Below are positions 35,957-44,143 of a stretch of 64,000 bases of DNA, in pieces (position 1 is the first letter of the stretch; each line of letters starts with the position of its first letter). The DNA comes from Oligoflexales bacterium (GTDB taxonomy: Bacteria; Bdellovibrionota_B; Oligoflexia; Oligoflexales; RGVZ01). The DNA lies in NCBI GenBank assembly GCA_947494335.1, contig CANLUT010000003.1, positions 62,001 to 126,000 on the forward strand. The letters run 5' to 3'. Made by a program: the position numbers and the translations under genes. Under the pieces are notes generated by a model that made no database searches, had not been told where the DNA came from, and saw nothing but the letters and a program-made list of their open reading frames with translations.

Positions 35957-38713
35957 ATGAGCGAGGACTCTGTGGCCAGCATCCCTAAAGAGGCATTGGC
36001 GGAATACATCGGCGAAACGCGCGAAATGTGTCAGCGCATTTCAATCGGCATGGGTTTAGTTGAAAAGAATCAACATGATGACGAAACGCTGAACTCGATT
36101 TATCGTGACATGCATTCCATCAAAGGCGGATCTCATCTTTTTGGCTTTAAACGAATCGGTCAGCTTACTCATGCGATGGAAACGGCACTGGATCCTGTTC
36201 GTCATAAAGAGATTCTCCTCAATCCAAAATTAGTTGACGCTCTTTATCTGGGCTTGGACGCCGTCGCCAGAATCTTGTCGCTCATTGAGATGAACGGTGA
36301 TGATAGTCAGATGAGCTTGGATGAAATAGGTCCGGTAGTCCAAAAGATCGCAGACCTGACTTTTCAAGCTTTGAACTCTTCTCAAGCCACTGAAGGAAAA
36401 AACCATGACGAATCTGAGGTTTTGACAAACAGTATGCCCAAGCTTGATGACTCAATGGCACGAGACGAGCTGGAGAACGCTCCCAAGCTGATGGGCTCTA
36501 ACGTAGAAATAAAAATAAATGAAACCTCAAAAGACCGAAGAGAGCAGGTTTCAGTAAAGGATGAATTTAACCTGGATCCTAGTACGGTTCGGATTCCGGT
36601 CGGGCTTCTTGATAACTTGATGAACCTTGTTGGTGAGCTGGTTTTAGTCAGAAATCAAATGCTTCAATTTAGTCAAATTCAGCGGAACGGTGAGTTTCTG
36701 AAACTCTCCCAAACGCTCAGTGTTGTGACCTCGGAAATTCAGAATGATGTGATGAAAACAAGGATGCAGCCTATTGGTCCCTTTCTTTCGAAGTTTCATA
36801 GGCTAGTACGTGATTTGGCGCGCGATCTCGACAAGAACATAGATTTTAGAATTGAGGGGGCTGACACTGAGTTGGACAAGACTCTTATAGAGGCTGTCAA
36901 AGATCCGCTGACACACCTGATTCGTAACAGTATCGATCACGGAATTGAAACCGGCGCGGATCGCCAACGTTTAGGCAAGCATCCCGTCGGAATGGTCAAG
37001 ATCAAGTCTTACCATGAAGGTGGACACGTTATCATTGAGGTGAGTGACGATGGCTCGGGTCTTTCGCCAGTTAAAATAGCAAAGAAAGCCGTTGAACGTG
37101 GGCTTGTGCCAAGTGAGCAAGTTGGGAAAATGTCAGCTAATAGTATTCGGGCCCTAATATTTCTGCCAGGTTTTACGACGGCAGAATCAGTGACTGATAT
37201 TTCAGGTCGTGGCGTTGGCATGGATGTCGTCAAGACGAACATTGAGCGCATTGGTGGACATATCAATTTGGAAAGCACAGTCGGAGCTGGGACAACGGTG
37301 AGAATGAGTATTCCACTCACAATGGCTATTATTCCTGCTCTTATGGTGTCCTCATCAGGGCAGTCATACGCTATTCCACAGTCAAAGGTTATCGAGTTAG
37401 TTCGGATTGAAGATTCAGGTCGCGACGACCAGCGCATACAGTGGCTTCAAGGTCAGGCGATGATTCGCTTGCGAGGTAAGCTCTTGTCGGTAGTTGGTTT
37501 AAGCGCGACTCTTGCTGGGAGGCCCGCGTCCGACGCCCTTAAGGTGACTCGGTTGAATAATTTGGTGATTTTGAGAAGCGAAGGCCAATCGTTTGCCTTG
37601 GCGGTCGACGCGGTTTTGGATAATTCGGACATTGTCGTAAAGCCTCTGGCTCAAGTTGTAAAGAATGTCTCGGCGTACTCTGGGGCAACCGTGATGGGAG
37701 ATGGATCTGTGGTGTTGATCCTTGACGTTGACGGATTGTCCCGTTTGAGTTTGGTCGCAACCGTGGGTAAGCCTTCATCAGAGGACGATCCAAACCCTGT
37801 CGGGACGAGCATAAAACCTGACTCTGCTGAATATCTCCTCTTGGATCTTGGGGCTCCCGGATTATTTGCCGCTCCCTTGTGTTTAGTAAATCGGCTCGAG
37901 GTTTTTTCTCCGAGCGATGTTCAGTTTTCCGGTGACTTACCTGTCGTTCGCTATCGGGATACTCTGCTTCCGATTCTTTCGATTGCTGAAAGACTTGGGT
38001 TTACGCGTTTTAGTCCAAAAGACTTATTAGGATCGGACAAATTCAGCGTTATTGTCGTTAGTAAGTCCAATAGACTTTTTGGACTTGCAGTTAAGAAAAT
38101 TCTCGATGTGGTTTCAATAGATATGGATATTGACGGGGAGATATCCGATCGAAGTGGAATTCTCGGATCAGTCGTCTTCGGTAAAAATGTTATTTCGGTT
38201 ATCGACGTTTTGGGTGTTATCGATAGTTTAATACACGGCTTACCTACAAGGTTGGTGGATCGGGGCTCAGAGATTGCTCCGACTGCCACCATTTCAGCCA
38301 GCCCTAGCGCCCGAACACCGGATTCAAGGACGTTAAAGATTTTGTTAGCTGAAGACACGAGCTTCTTCCGTCGATATGTTTCAGCTTACCTTCGCTCTCT
38401 TGGTCATGAAGTTGTGGCGGCTACAAATGGAGACGATGCATTTAGACGTCTTGAAATGAGTCATCCATCAGAGTTTGACCTTGTATTGACAGATATTGAG
38501 ATGCCAATTCTTGATGGATTCTCGTTGATGCACAAGATTCGTATGCGACCAGAATTTTCAGGTATCCCGGTCATTGCATTGACAACGAAGTTTCACGACT
38601 CAGATATAAAAAAGGGTAAAGATGCGGGATTTTCTGCGTATCTTGAGAAGCTGAATGCTGAGCTTCTAGAGCAGACGATCAAGAAGTTATTTGATGTAAA
38701 GCAAGCGGTTTAA
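35957..38713 (+). CDS. cheA: Hybrid CheA-like histidine kinase, receiver domain last
   Basis: A 918-residue chemosensory kinase. Order: HPt (His53 in HSIKGGSH), dimerisation region (~215-280), ATPase (N-box HLIRNSIDHGIE near 320, DDGSG near 363, ISGRGVGMDVV), two CheW-like modules (~453-595 and ~623-757), and a C-terminal receiver (~793-915; AED pocket, phospho-Asp846 in LTDIEMP). P2 is missing. With the preceding kinase it forms a tandem pair with the receiver at opposite ends, so phosphotransfer may run within or between the two. The cheW gene follows after 14 bp. Confidence 0.92.
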   Translation: MSEDSVASIPKEALAEYIGETREMCQRISIGMGLVEKNQHDDETLNSIYRDMHSIKGGSHLFGFKRIGQLTHAMETALDPVRHKEILLNPKLVDALYLGLDAVARILSLIEMNGDDSQMSLDEIGPVVQKIADLTFQALNSSQATEGKNHDESEVLTNSMPKLDDSMARDELENAPKLMGSNVEIKINETSKDRREQVSVKDEFNLDPSTVRIPVGLLDNLMNLVGELVLVRNQMLQFSQIQRNGEFLKLSQTLSVVTSEIQNDVMKTRMQPIGPFLSKFHRLVRDLARDLDKNIDFRIEGADTELDKTLIEAVKDPLTHLIRNSIDHGIETGADRQRLGKHPVGMVKIKSYHEGGHVIIEVSDDGSGLSPVKIAKKAVERGLVPSEQVGKMSANSIRALIFLPGFTTAESVTDISGRGVGMDVVKTNIERIGGHINLESTVGAGTTVRMSIPLTMAIIPALMVSSSGQSYAIPQSKVIELVRIEDSGRDDQRIQWLQGQAMIRLRGKLLSVVGLSATLAGRPASDALKVTRLNNLVILRSEGQSFALAVDAVLDNSDIVVKPLAQVVKNVSAYSGATVMGDGSVVLILDVDGLSRLSLVATVGKPSSEDDPNPVGTSIKPDSAEYLLLDLGAPGLFAAPLCLVNRLEVFSPSDVQFSGDLPVVRYRDTLLPILSIAERLGFTRFSPKDLLGSDKFSVIVVSKSNRLFGLAVKKILDVVSIDMDIDGEISDRSGILGSVVFGKNVISVIDVLGVIDSLIHGLPTRLVDRGSEIAPTATISASPSARTPDSRTLKILLAEDTSFFRRYVSAYLRSLGHEVVAATNGDDAFRRLEMSHPSEFDLVLTDIEMPILDGFSLMHKIRMRPEFSGIPVIALTTKFHDSDIKKGKDAGFSAYLEKLNAELLEQTIKKLFDVKQAV

Positions 38714-38727
38714 ATTGGAGGTAGACA

Positions 38728-39207
38728 ATGCAGTATCAGACAGACATTGCGGCAACGGGCGGTGCAAATGTCCCCAAAATTTTGAGATTACAATACTCGA
38801 CGTTTTATGTGGCTGGCCGGATGTATGGCATTGATGTCAGTCGCGTACAGGAAGTTGTTAAGCCGATACCGATGACAAAAATTCCATTGGCAGAAAGTTT
38901 TGTGCACGGCTTGATAAATCTTCGGGGTCAGGTTGTGACTGCTGTCAGCATTCACGAGCTTTTTGGTCTCAAGGAAAAGGCTAAAGTCGACATGATGAAC
39001 GTCATCTGCAAAGTTGATGGTTTCCTTGTGTCTCTATTGGTGGATGAGATAGGGGACGTTATCGAGCTTGAGACAAAGAATTGTGAAGCTGTTCCGAACA
39101 CTATTTCTTCGGCTGTTAAGCAATACATGACCGGGGTTTACAAGGTCGCTGACGATCTGATGAGTGTGATTGATGTGGACAAGATCTTTAAAGTTCTAAA
39201 TGGCTAA
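38728..39207 (+). CDS. cheW: Chemotaxis adaptor CheW
   Basis: A 159-residue adaptor that couples receptors to CheA. It has the CheW core VAGRMYGIDVSRVQEVVKP, the conserved HGLINLRGQVVTAVSIHELF and a C-terminal VDKIFKVL. The ribosome site GGAGG precedes the ATG. It lies 14 bp after cheA and 21 bp before cheB. Confidence 0.94.
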   Translation: MQYQTDIAATGGANVPKILRLQYSTFYVAGRMYGIDVSRVQEVVKPIPMTKIPLAESFVHGLINLRGQVVTAVSIHELFGLKEKAKVDMMNVICKVDGFLVSLLVDEIGDVIELETKNCEAVPNTISSAVKQYMTGVYKVADDLMSVIDVDKIFKVLNG

Positions 39208-39228
39208 GCTGATTTTATTGGGGTTATT

Positions 39229-40344
39229 ATGCGACTACTTATTGTAGATGATTCCGTTGTGTTTCGTTCCCAGATTAGGACAGCGGTGGAGTCTTCTATT
39301 GCGGTAAACTCTATCGGCACTGCCGCCAACGGGAAAATCGCTCTTCAAAAGTTGCAGCAAGAGTCCTATGACGTGATGACTTTGGATATGGAAATGCCAG
39401 AGATGAATGGCATGGAGACCCTTAAGGAAATTAGGTCACGCGGAATTCCCATCAAGGTTGTGGTATTTGCGGCCCAAAATCTTCGTGGCGCGACGTCGGC
39501 GATGGAAGCTTTCAAGCTTGGAGCGATCGATGTAGTTTCAAAGCCGGATGGTTCTAACGAGTCTTTTGATATGGCGTTACAACATGTGCGCGATCAGTTA
39601 TTGCCGATTCTGAAGGAAGTGCATCAAAAGAGTGTGAAGGCGCAACCTAAGGCGCCGATAGCAGGATCGTCGGATAGGCATCCAGTTGCGGACGAAGTTA
39701 GCACACAAGTACCATCTGGTAATGCCGAGACGTCAAACTACCGAAAGGTTCTAGTTGAGACTTTTAGGCCAAAGATAGTTGTAGTTGGAAGCTCTACAGG
39801 CGGTCCAAATGCTCTGGAAACTTTATTTACAGGTATTCGTGCTCCTGTAACAGTGCCTATTTTGATTGTTCAACATATGCCACCTGTGTTTACCGCAAGT
39901 CTTGCGGCTCGACTTGGAGCGATCACGGGCCTTGATTCGTTTGAAGCAAAGCATGGAGAGCCAGTAGTGACAGGGCGAATTTATGTAGCGCCGGGTGATT
40001 ACCATATGGGACTTCTAAAATCTGGCGATGGCCTAATCATTAATTTGTCCCAAGGCGAGAAACGCTGCAATGTACGACCTGCTGTCGATGTGTTGTTTGA
40101 AGACGTTGCCAAGTGTATGCCTAACCAGGTGGGAGCGTTCGTATTAACTGGGATGGGTGAGGATGGAATGCTGGGGTGCAAGGCTATCAAGAACGCATTT
40201 GGAGCGGTCATGATCCAAGACAGAGAGACTTCGGTCGTTTGGGGGATGCCAGGTGCAGTGCACGCTGCTGGGGCGTTTGATCAAATGGGTAGCCTTCAGG
40301 ACTGCGCGCGAGTTCTGCAGGTTTGGTCAATGGGGGCAAGATGA
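39229..40344 (+). CDS. cheB: Chemoreceptor methylesterase CheB
   Basis: A 371-residue response regulator. The receiver (1-120) has VDDS and phospho-Asp53 in TLDMEMP; a Ser/Pro-rich linker follows; the esterase (~180-371) has the active Ser189 in GSSTGGPN, HMPPVFTASLA with the catalytic His, and GEDGMLG with the catalytic Asp. It removes methyl groups from chemoreceptors. Its TGA overlaps the cheR ATG by 4 bp. Confidence 0.96.
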   Translation: MRLLIVDDSVVFRSQIRTAVESSIAVNSIGTAANGKIALQKLQQESYDVMTLDMEMPEMNGMETLKEIRSRGIPIKVVVFAAQNLRGATSAMEAFKLGAIDVVSKPDGSNESFDMALQHVRDQLLPILKEVHQKSVKAQPKAPIAGSSDRHPVADEVSTQVPSGNAETSNYRKVLVETFRPKIVVVGSSTGGPNALETLFTGIRAPVTVPILIVQHMPPVFTASLAARLGAITGLDSFEAKHGEPVVTGRIYVAPGDYHMGLLKSGDGLIINLSQGEKRCNVRPAVDVLFEDVAKCMPNQVGAFVLTGMGEDGMLGCKAIKNAFGAVMIQDRETSVVWGMPGAVHAAGAFDQMGSLQDCARVLQVWSMGAR

Positions 40345-41231
40345 AGCTACAAAATGAATCAACAGTTACGGCTTTGTCTCCAGAGCAGATCAAATTTTTC
40401 GCCGACTATATTGAACAAAAGCTTGGAATAATCTACGCCAAAGATAATTACTATCAGCTTGAACGACGCTTAAGTGATATTGCTACGACGCTTGGCGTTG
40501 GGTCTGTCATTGAACTCTGGACCAAGGCGCAGACTGGCATTTCAGGTCAATTTCAGAGTCTTCTTCTTGATCTTTCTACTAACAACGAGACCTCTTTCTT
40601 TCGCGATCCAGGGTTATTTAAGGCAATAGAAGAGCGGATTCTCGTTGAGCCGCGTTTTGGCGGCGACAATCCTCTGCCTCTGAGAATTTGGTGCTGCGCA
40701 ACAAGTACTGGCCAGGAGGTTTACTCCATGGCCATATTATTGCATGCGTGGAAATTACAAAATCCCCGCCGCTCATTTTCTTTCTTGGCTACGGATTACT
40801 CGTTGCGTGTCCTGAAGCAGGCGGAAGAGGGAAAATACTCTCAGCTCGAAATTCAGCGGGGATTACCAGAGGCAATGATTAATCGCTTTTTTAAGCCAGA
40901 GAAGCATGCATCAAATCCAGCTGTCGCTACAGGAAGCTGGATCGTTACGGAAGAGCTCAAGAAAGGTATCACTTACAAGCAGCAAAACCTTCTCGATGAC
41001 TTTGGTGGCATTGGGCCTTTTGAAATCGTGCTATGTCGCAACGTGTTGATTTATCAAAACGTTGAAAATAAAAGACGCATAATTGCCGAAATTGCCCGCC
41101 GCCTTGTGCCCGGTGGATATTTGGTTCTGGGAGCAGCAGAAAGTCTCATGGGACTAAGCGAAGACTTTGAGATGCGTCAAATTGATCGGGCTGTCGTCTA
41201 TCAACGTAAGCAGGATTTGAAGACACGCTAA
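40341..41231 (+). CDS. cheR: Chemoreceptor methyltransferase CheR
   Basis: A 296-residue SAM-dependent methyltransferase that methylates receptor glutamates. The N-terminal helical domain contains TNNETSFFRD, the SAM site includes IRIWCCATSTGQEVYSMA (a CheR-type GCSTGEE variant with CATSTGQE), and CRNVLIYQ is typical. ATG at 40341 overlaps the cheB stop (ATGA), which is preferred to the upstream TTG at 40323. It is the last gene of the operon; no cheD or receptor gene follows. Confidence 0.95.
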   Translation: MKLQNESTVTALSPEQIKFFADYIEQKLGIIYAKDNYYQLERRLSDIATTLGVGSVIELWTKAQTGISGQFQSLLLDLSTNNETSFFRDPGLFKAIEERILVEPRFGGDNPLPLRIWCCATSTGQEVYSMAILLHAWKLQNPRRSFSFLATDYSLRVLKQAEEGKYSQLEIQRGLPEAMINRFFKPEKHASNPAVATGSWIVTEELKKGITYKQQNLLDDFGGIGPFEIVLCRNVLIYQNVENKRRIIAEIARRLVPGGYLVLGAAESLMGLSEDFEMRQIDRAVVYQRKQDLKTR

Positions 41232-41255
41232 AAGACTATCCTGCGTAACGCTCCA

Positions 41256-41726
41256 TCACGCTGCAATAAAAGCCAAGTAGTAAAAAACCCAGCCTGTGAC
41301 AGATGTCATGAAAAGGCCGATTGCTGAAAGTCGCCCCAGAATCTTATGTCTGCTGGAATGGGCCGATGGGCGTGGGGGTACTGGAAACTGGCGCCAAGCA
41401 AGGAATATAGTTGCAATCAGTAGCAGGGTTGTTGAAATCGAAAATACCAAGTGGATGTAGAGGCTAGGGAATAAGATCGTTGAAAAATATGGGCTTGGTT
41501 CAGCCAGATGGCGCCAACCAACAAGTCGCATTTCAATTTCGAACAGTACAACCGCCACTCCGAGAACAAGAGCAATAGCAGTCATCATTTTTTTATGGGA
41601 GTTGTAGTCCCTATGTTTGCGCACGAAGCTTATGGCGACGGACAGAGTCGGCAAAATTGCAAACATCGCGAGAGCAACCAGATCAAGCATGAAGGTGGCG
41701 CGGCTACTAGGTAAAAATCCTTCCAC
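41256..41726 (-). CDS. DUF420-like integral membrane protein
   Basis: A 156-residue protein with four hydrophobic helices and the DUF420 pattern: HKKMMTAIALVLG, YFSTILFPSLYIHLVFS and a C-terminal RHKILGRLSAIGLFMTSVTG. Members include CtaM, a cytochrome oxidase assembly factor, so a respiratory role is possible. No oxidase gene is nearby. It is convergent with cheR, and its last codons fall 25 bp from the cheR stop. Confidence 0.72.
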   Translation of the reverse strand: MEGFLPSSRATFMLDLVALAMFAILPTLSVAISFVRKHRDYNSHKKMMTAIALVLGVAVVLFEIEMRLVGWRHLAEPSPYFSTILFPSLYIHLVFSISTTLLLIATIFLAWRQFPVPPRPSAHSSRHKILGRLSAIGLFMTSVTGWVFYYLAFIAA

Positions 41727-41902
41727 AAGTGGGCTCCTTCTTTGGCTATCATGTCAGCATTGTAGCGATTGGCTACCCTAAAGCCAATGAAAGGACAGCT
41801 GATTTTGCTGGGCTAGTCACGCCGGCGGCTTTAAAGTGCTTTTTTGCAACTTTCCTCTTGCAATGACTACATGATTTCGGCAATGTATGGCCTCTCATTC
41901 GA

Positions 41903-41978
41903 GGGCGCTTAGCTCAGTTGGTAGAGCACCAGATTTGCATTCTGGGGGTCAGGAGTTCGACTCTCCTAGCGTCCACCA
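41903..41978 (+). tRNA. tRNA-Ala(UGC), CCA encoded
   Basis: A 76-nt cloverleaf: acceptor GGGCGCT/AGCGTCC, D-arm TAGCTCAGTTGGTAGAGC, anticodon stem CCAGA/TCTGG with loop TTTGCAT (anticodon TGC), T-arm AGGAG-TTCGACT-CTCCT, discriminator A and genomic CCA. The third acceptor pair is G3:U70, the alanine identity element, which supports the assignment. It is not part of an rRNA operon. Confidence 0.97.
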
Positions 41979-41990
41979 AATTCTTAAAGT

Positions 41991-42019
41991 CCCTTGGACA
42001 GTCTTCCAGGGGTTTTTTT
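41991..42019 (+). terminator. Terminator after tRNA-Ala
   Basis: CCCTTGGA and TTCCAGGG pair with one mismatch around CAGTC and are followed by GTTTTTTT. It begins 13 bp after the tRNA. Confidence 0.85.
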
Positions 42020-42150
42020 GTGCCAATTCACTCTGTTTTTGCGCGGCCTTTTGTAGGATCTCGCACAGAAGCATTGATTAAATTTAATGCAATTATCGTT
42101 GGATTACTGCTAATAGAGTGCTGACGTCTGCTCAGGCACTAGTTATCCGA

Positions 42151-42178
42151 TTGGCATGCGGTGTGCATTTAGTCTAAT
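42151..42178 (+). promoter_or_regulatory. Predicted sigma-70-type promoter
   Basis: TTGGCA (42151-42156), a 16-bp spacer and TCTAAT (42173-42178), each 5 of 6 matches to the consensus, lie 70 bp before the exported-protein gene at 42248. Confidence 0.45.
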
Positions 42179-42206
42179 GTCGGGCAAACAGTCCCAAAAC
42201 CAAACC

Positions 42207-42227
42207 GTTTAATCAGGTCGATTAAAC
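42207..42227. promoter_or_regulatory. Perfect inverted repeat in the 5' leader of the gene at 42248
   Basis: GTTTAATC and GATTAAAC flank a 5-nt spacer (AGGTC). It sits between the predicted promoter and the ribosome site GGAGG (42235-42239), so it may be an operator for a dimeric regulator or an RNA hairpin in the leader. Confidence 0.5.
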
Positions 42228-42247
42228 AAGTACTGGAGGAATAAATT

Positions 42248-42976
42248 ATGTTGAGACAGGTAATGATAAGTGTAGCCGTTGCAGGGATGTCGGGGCTAGC
42301 TTTGGCGGAAAATCCAGTGCTGGTTCAGGCACCAGTAGAGAAGGTCTTTGTACCGGCCGGTTTTGATGACAATGACAAGGTTGAGGTGATTGTTCACGGA
42401 CACTTCAACAGTAGCTGCTACAAGATGGGGCCTGTGAGTGCGACCGTCAACGAGACCTCCAAGAAAGTCACATTAAATGCTCAAGCGTTCTACTATGCTG
42501 GAGCAACTTGCATACAAATGGTGACCCCTTTCATTAAAAGTGTAGAGTTGGATCGTCATCTAACATCTGGTAGCTACACGATTGAAGTAGCTAACCGTTC
42601 AGTGGAAGTATCGCAGTTGCGCGTGGCGAAAGCGACCCGTCCCGATGCTGATGACTACCTCTATGCTGCAGTAAACAGCGTCAGCGTCGAGTCTGGCGTT
42701 GATGGTTCCCGTGAAATCGTGCTGAAGGGTCAGCACCCGTACTTACTCGATGGATGTGTCAAATTCGAGGATGTGAAAACTTATGTTGGTGCAGATAAGA
42801 CGGTTGTGGTTCAGCCTGTGACAAAGATTGTTTACGGTGATGAGTGCCGCGGTGCGGTCAATAACCGCTTTGAGTATCGCGCTCGATTTGGTGGTGACTT
42901 GACCCAAGGTGAATACCTACTGCACGTTCGCGCACTAGATGGCAATGCTATTAACCAGTTCTTGAAATTAGATTGA
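42248..42976 (+). CDS. Exported protein of two tandem Ig-like domains, unknown
   Basis: A 242-residue protein with a signal peptide (MLRQVMISVAVAGMSGLALA-ENP). Two similar beta-rich units follow (residues ~30-120 and ~135-240); each holds one cysteine pair in matching positions (SSC...ATC and DGC...DEC), which could form one disulfide per unit. A duplication within the gene is therefore likely. No family is recognised; periplasmic or surface location is inferred. A promoter, inverted repeat and GGAGG precede it, and a terminator follows. Confidence 0.72.
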   Translation: MLRQVMISVAVAGMSGLALAENPVLVQAPVEKVFVPAGFDDNDKVEVIVHGHFNSSCYKMGPVSATVNETSKKVTLNAQAFYYAGATCIQMVTPFIKSVELDRHLTSGSYTIEVANRSVEVSQLRVAKATRPDADDYLYAAVNSVSVESGVDGSREIVLKGQHPYLLDGCVKFEDVKTYVGADKTVVVQPVTKIVYGDECRGAVNNRFEYRARFGGDLTQGEYLLHVRALDGNAINQFLKLD

Positions 42977-42997
42977 AGTATTGCGTAGCTACAATGA

Positions 42998-43036
42998 ATA
43001 AGGCCCGGGGTTGATCGCCTCGGGCCTTACTCATTT
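42998..43036 (+). terminator. Terminator after the Ig-like exported protein gene
   Basis: AAGGCCCGGGG (43000-43010) pairs with CCTCGGGCCTT (43018-43028) around TTGATCG, including one G-U pair. The T-tract is weak (ACTCATTT), but the stem is strong. Confidence 0.75.
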
Positions 43037-43722
43037 CTGATGTTTTACAGGACCCGACCTTTCGCCAAAAAGAGGAAGGGCCAGTGGTCCATGTTATGAA
43101 CCACTGGCCCCGGCTACTGGGCATCAGTGTGAATATCGTAAAACAGGTACTTTGTGGCTGTGACGGCCTTCAGAAAAACTCTGAAGGTATGTGTGGAGGG
43201 GTTCTCCAAAAAGGAGCACAGGAAGCGGCAAACGAGCAAAGAAGCCTAGCCCTGTTTCATTTTTATCGATATTCACAATGACAAAGATCCGCTTCCTATT
43301 GCGGGTACAACAGGCGCAATCAGTTCAGTTGAAAATTCTTCTTGAGATCGTCAAAAGTCGTTCTGATTGCTTACAAAGTAAGGTAGCAGGCAGCTATGAT
43401 GTGCTCGAATACTTTGCGCATAAAATTTAATCAATAGTGATTACAGTTGGTTAGGTGGCTGCGAAAAAATGACGCGACCCCTTCAATTTTTGCTGCGAAC
43501 AATTTTTACTTAAAATTCATAAGGTTAAGATTTCTGCTGTTGCTCCTTATTCCAAGCTTGAGCTGGATGGGGACGATTGGCCTGGTGGTCGCAGGTTTGA
43601 ATTCCTCTGTAACTCCTGCCACTCAAGTGTTTTGCGGTCGTAGTCACTATGGTTTTCCTGCGATTTCTGCGGAGCTTGGAGATCTGATATTCTAATGGGA
43701 GGCACAATTTATCGGAGGAACC
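43037..43722. other. 690-bp non-coding stretch with three successive hairpins
   Basis: No convincing gene. Perfect stems occur at 43078-43110 (11 bp, GGGCCAGTGGT), 43167-43187 (8 bp, CCTTCAGA with loop AAAAC) and 43204-43216 (CTCC, AAAAA, GGAG). A 50-codon frame at 43278-43430 starts MTKIRFLLRVQQAQ but has no ribosome site. The rest (43431-43710) is AT-rich with stop-interrupted frames. Small RNA or regulatory structure is possible; the sequence alone cannot decide. Confidence 0.4.
43078..43110. repeat. 11-bp perfect hairpin
   Basis: GGGCCAGTGGT and ACCACTGGCCC surround an 11-nt loop (CCATGTTATGA). No T-tract follows, so it is not a classic terminator. Confidence 0.6.
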
Positions 43723-43992
43723 ATGAAAATTGCACTTTTGACTCTATCTTTGATTGCATGGCAACCGTTATTAGCCGGGACTTCGTCCTCTAATAGCGAG
43801 AGCTCCTCTTGTGTTGACGATTCAGGTAATCCCAAAAAAGGAAGCAGCTGCGTTTGCTATTTGAAGAAAGTTTTATGTAGTGATGGAGTCAATTCATGCC
43901 CTGAGCACGTGTGTGAGCAGGTTAGCTGTAAAAGTGATGAGGACTGTTCTGCCATGTCTGGAAAATGCGTAGAAAGCTACTGTAAAAAGTAA
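43723..43992 (+). CDS. Small cysteine-rich exported protein
   Basis: An 89-residue protein with a signal peptide (MKIALLTLSLIAWQPLLA-GTS) and a Ser-rich start of the mature chain. The mature part of ~70 residues carries ten cysteines, enough for five disulfides, in a pattern such as SCVCYLKKVLC, CPEHVC and CKSDEDC. The even count and spacing resemble small secreted disulfide-knot or EB/WAP-like modules, but I cannot assign a family. GGAGG precedes the ATG at good distance and a strong terminator follows, so it is expressed as a single gene. Confidence 0.75.
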   Translation: MKIALLTLSLIAWQPLLAGTSSSNSESSSCVDDSGNPKKGSSCVCYLKKVLCSDGVNSCPEHVCEQVSCKSDEDCSAMSGKCVESYCKK

Positions 43993-44013
43993 TCTTCATT
44001 TAAGTTTGAGATC

Positions 44014-44050
44014 AAAGAGATCCGTCGACGCTTCGAAGGATCTCTTTTTA
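44014..44050 (+). terminator. Rho-independent terminator
   Basis: AAAGAGATCC and GGATCTCTTT form a perfect 10-bp stem with a 14-nt loop followed by TTTTTA. It ends the cysteine-rich gene. Confidence 0.9.
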
Positions 44051-44143
44051 TTATTAGTTCTCAGAAAATACCGAAAAATCAGCGTCATAATTCGATTTAA
44101 GTTTTTGTTTGCTCGATAGGCAGCAACTGAGTATGTTTAACTT

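Noticed and set aside
41887-42124. Frames of 64 and 68 codons over the tRNA
   Set aside because: They run through tRNA-Ala and its terminator.
43278-43430. Possible 50-codon gene MTKIRFLLRVQQAQ
   Set aside because: No ribosome site and no coding support beyond the open frame; kept only as a note in the gap entry.
43570-43640. tRNA-like 3' end (GCAGGTTTGAATTCC and CTCCTGCCA)
   Set aside because: The T-stem does not pair and there is no D-arm or anticodon arm upstream.
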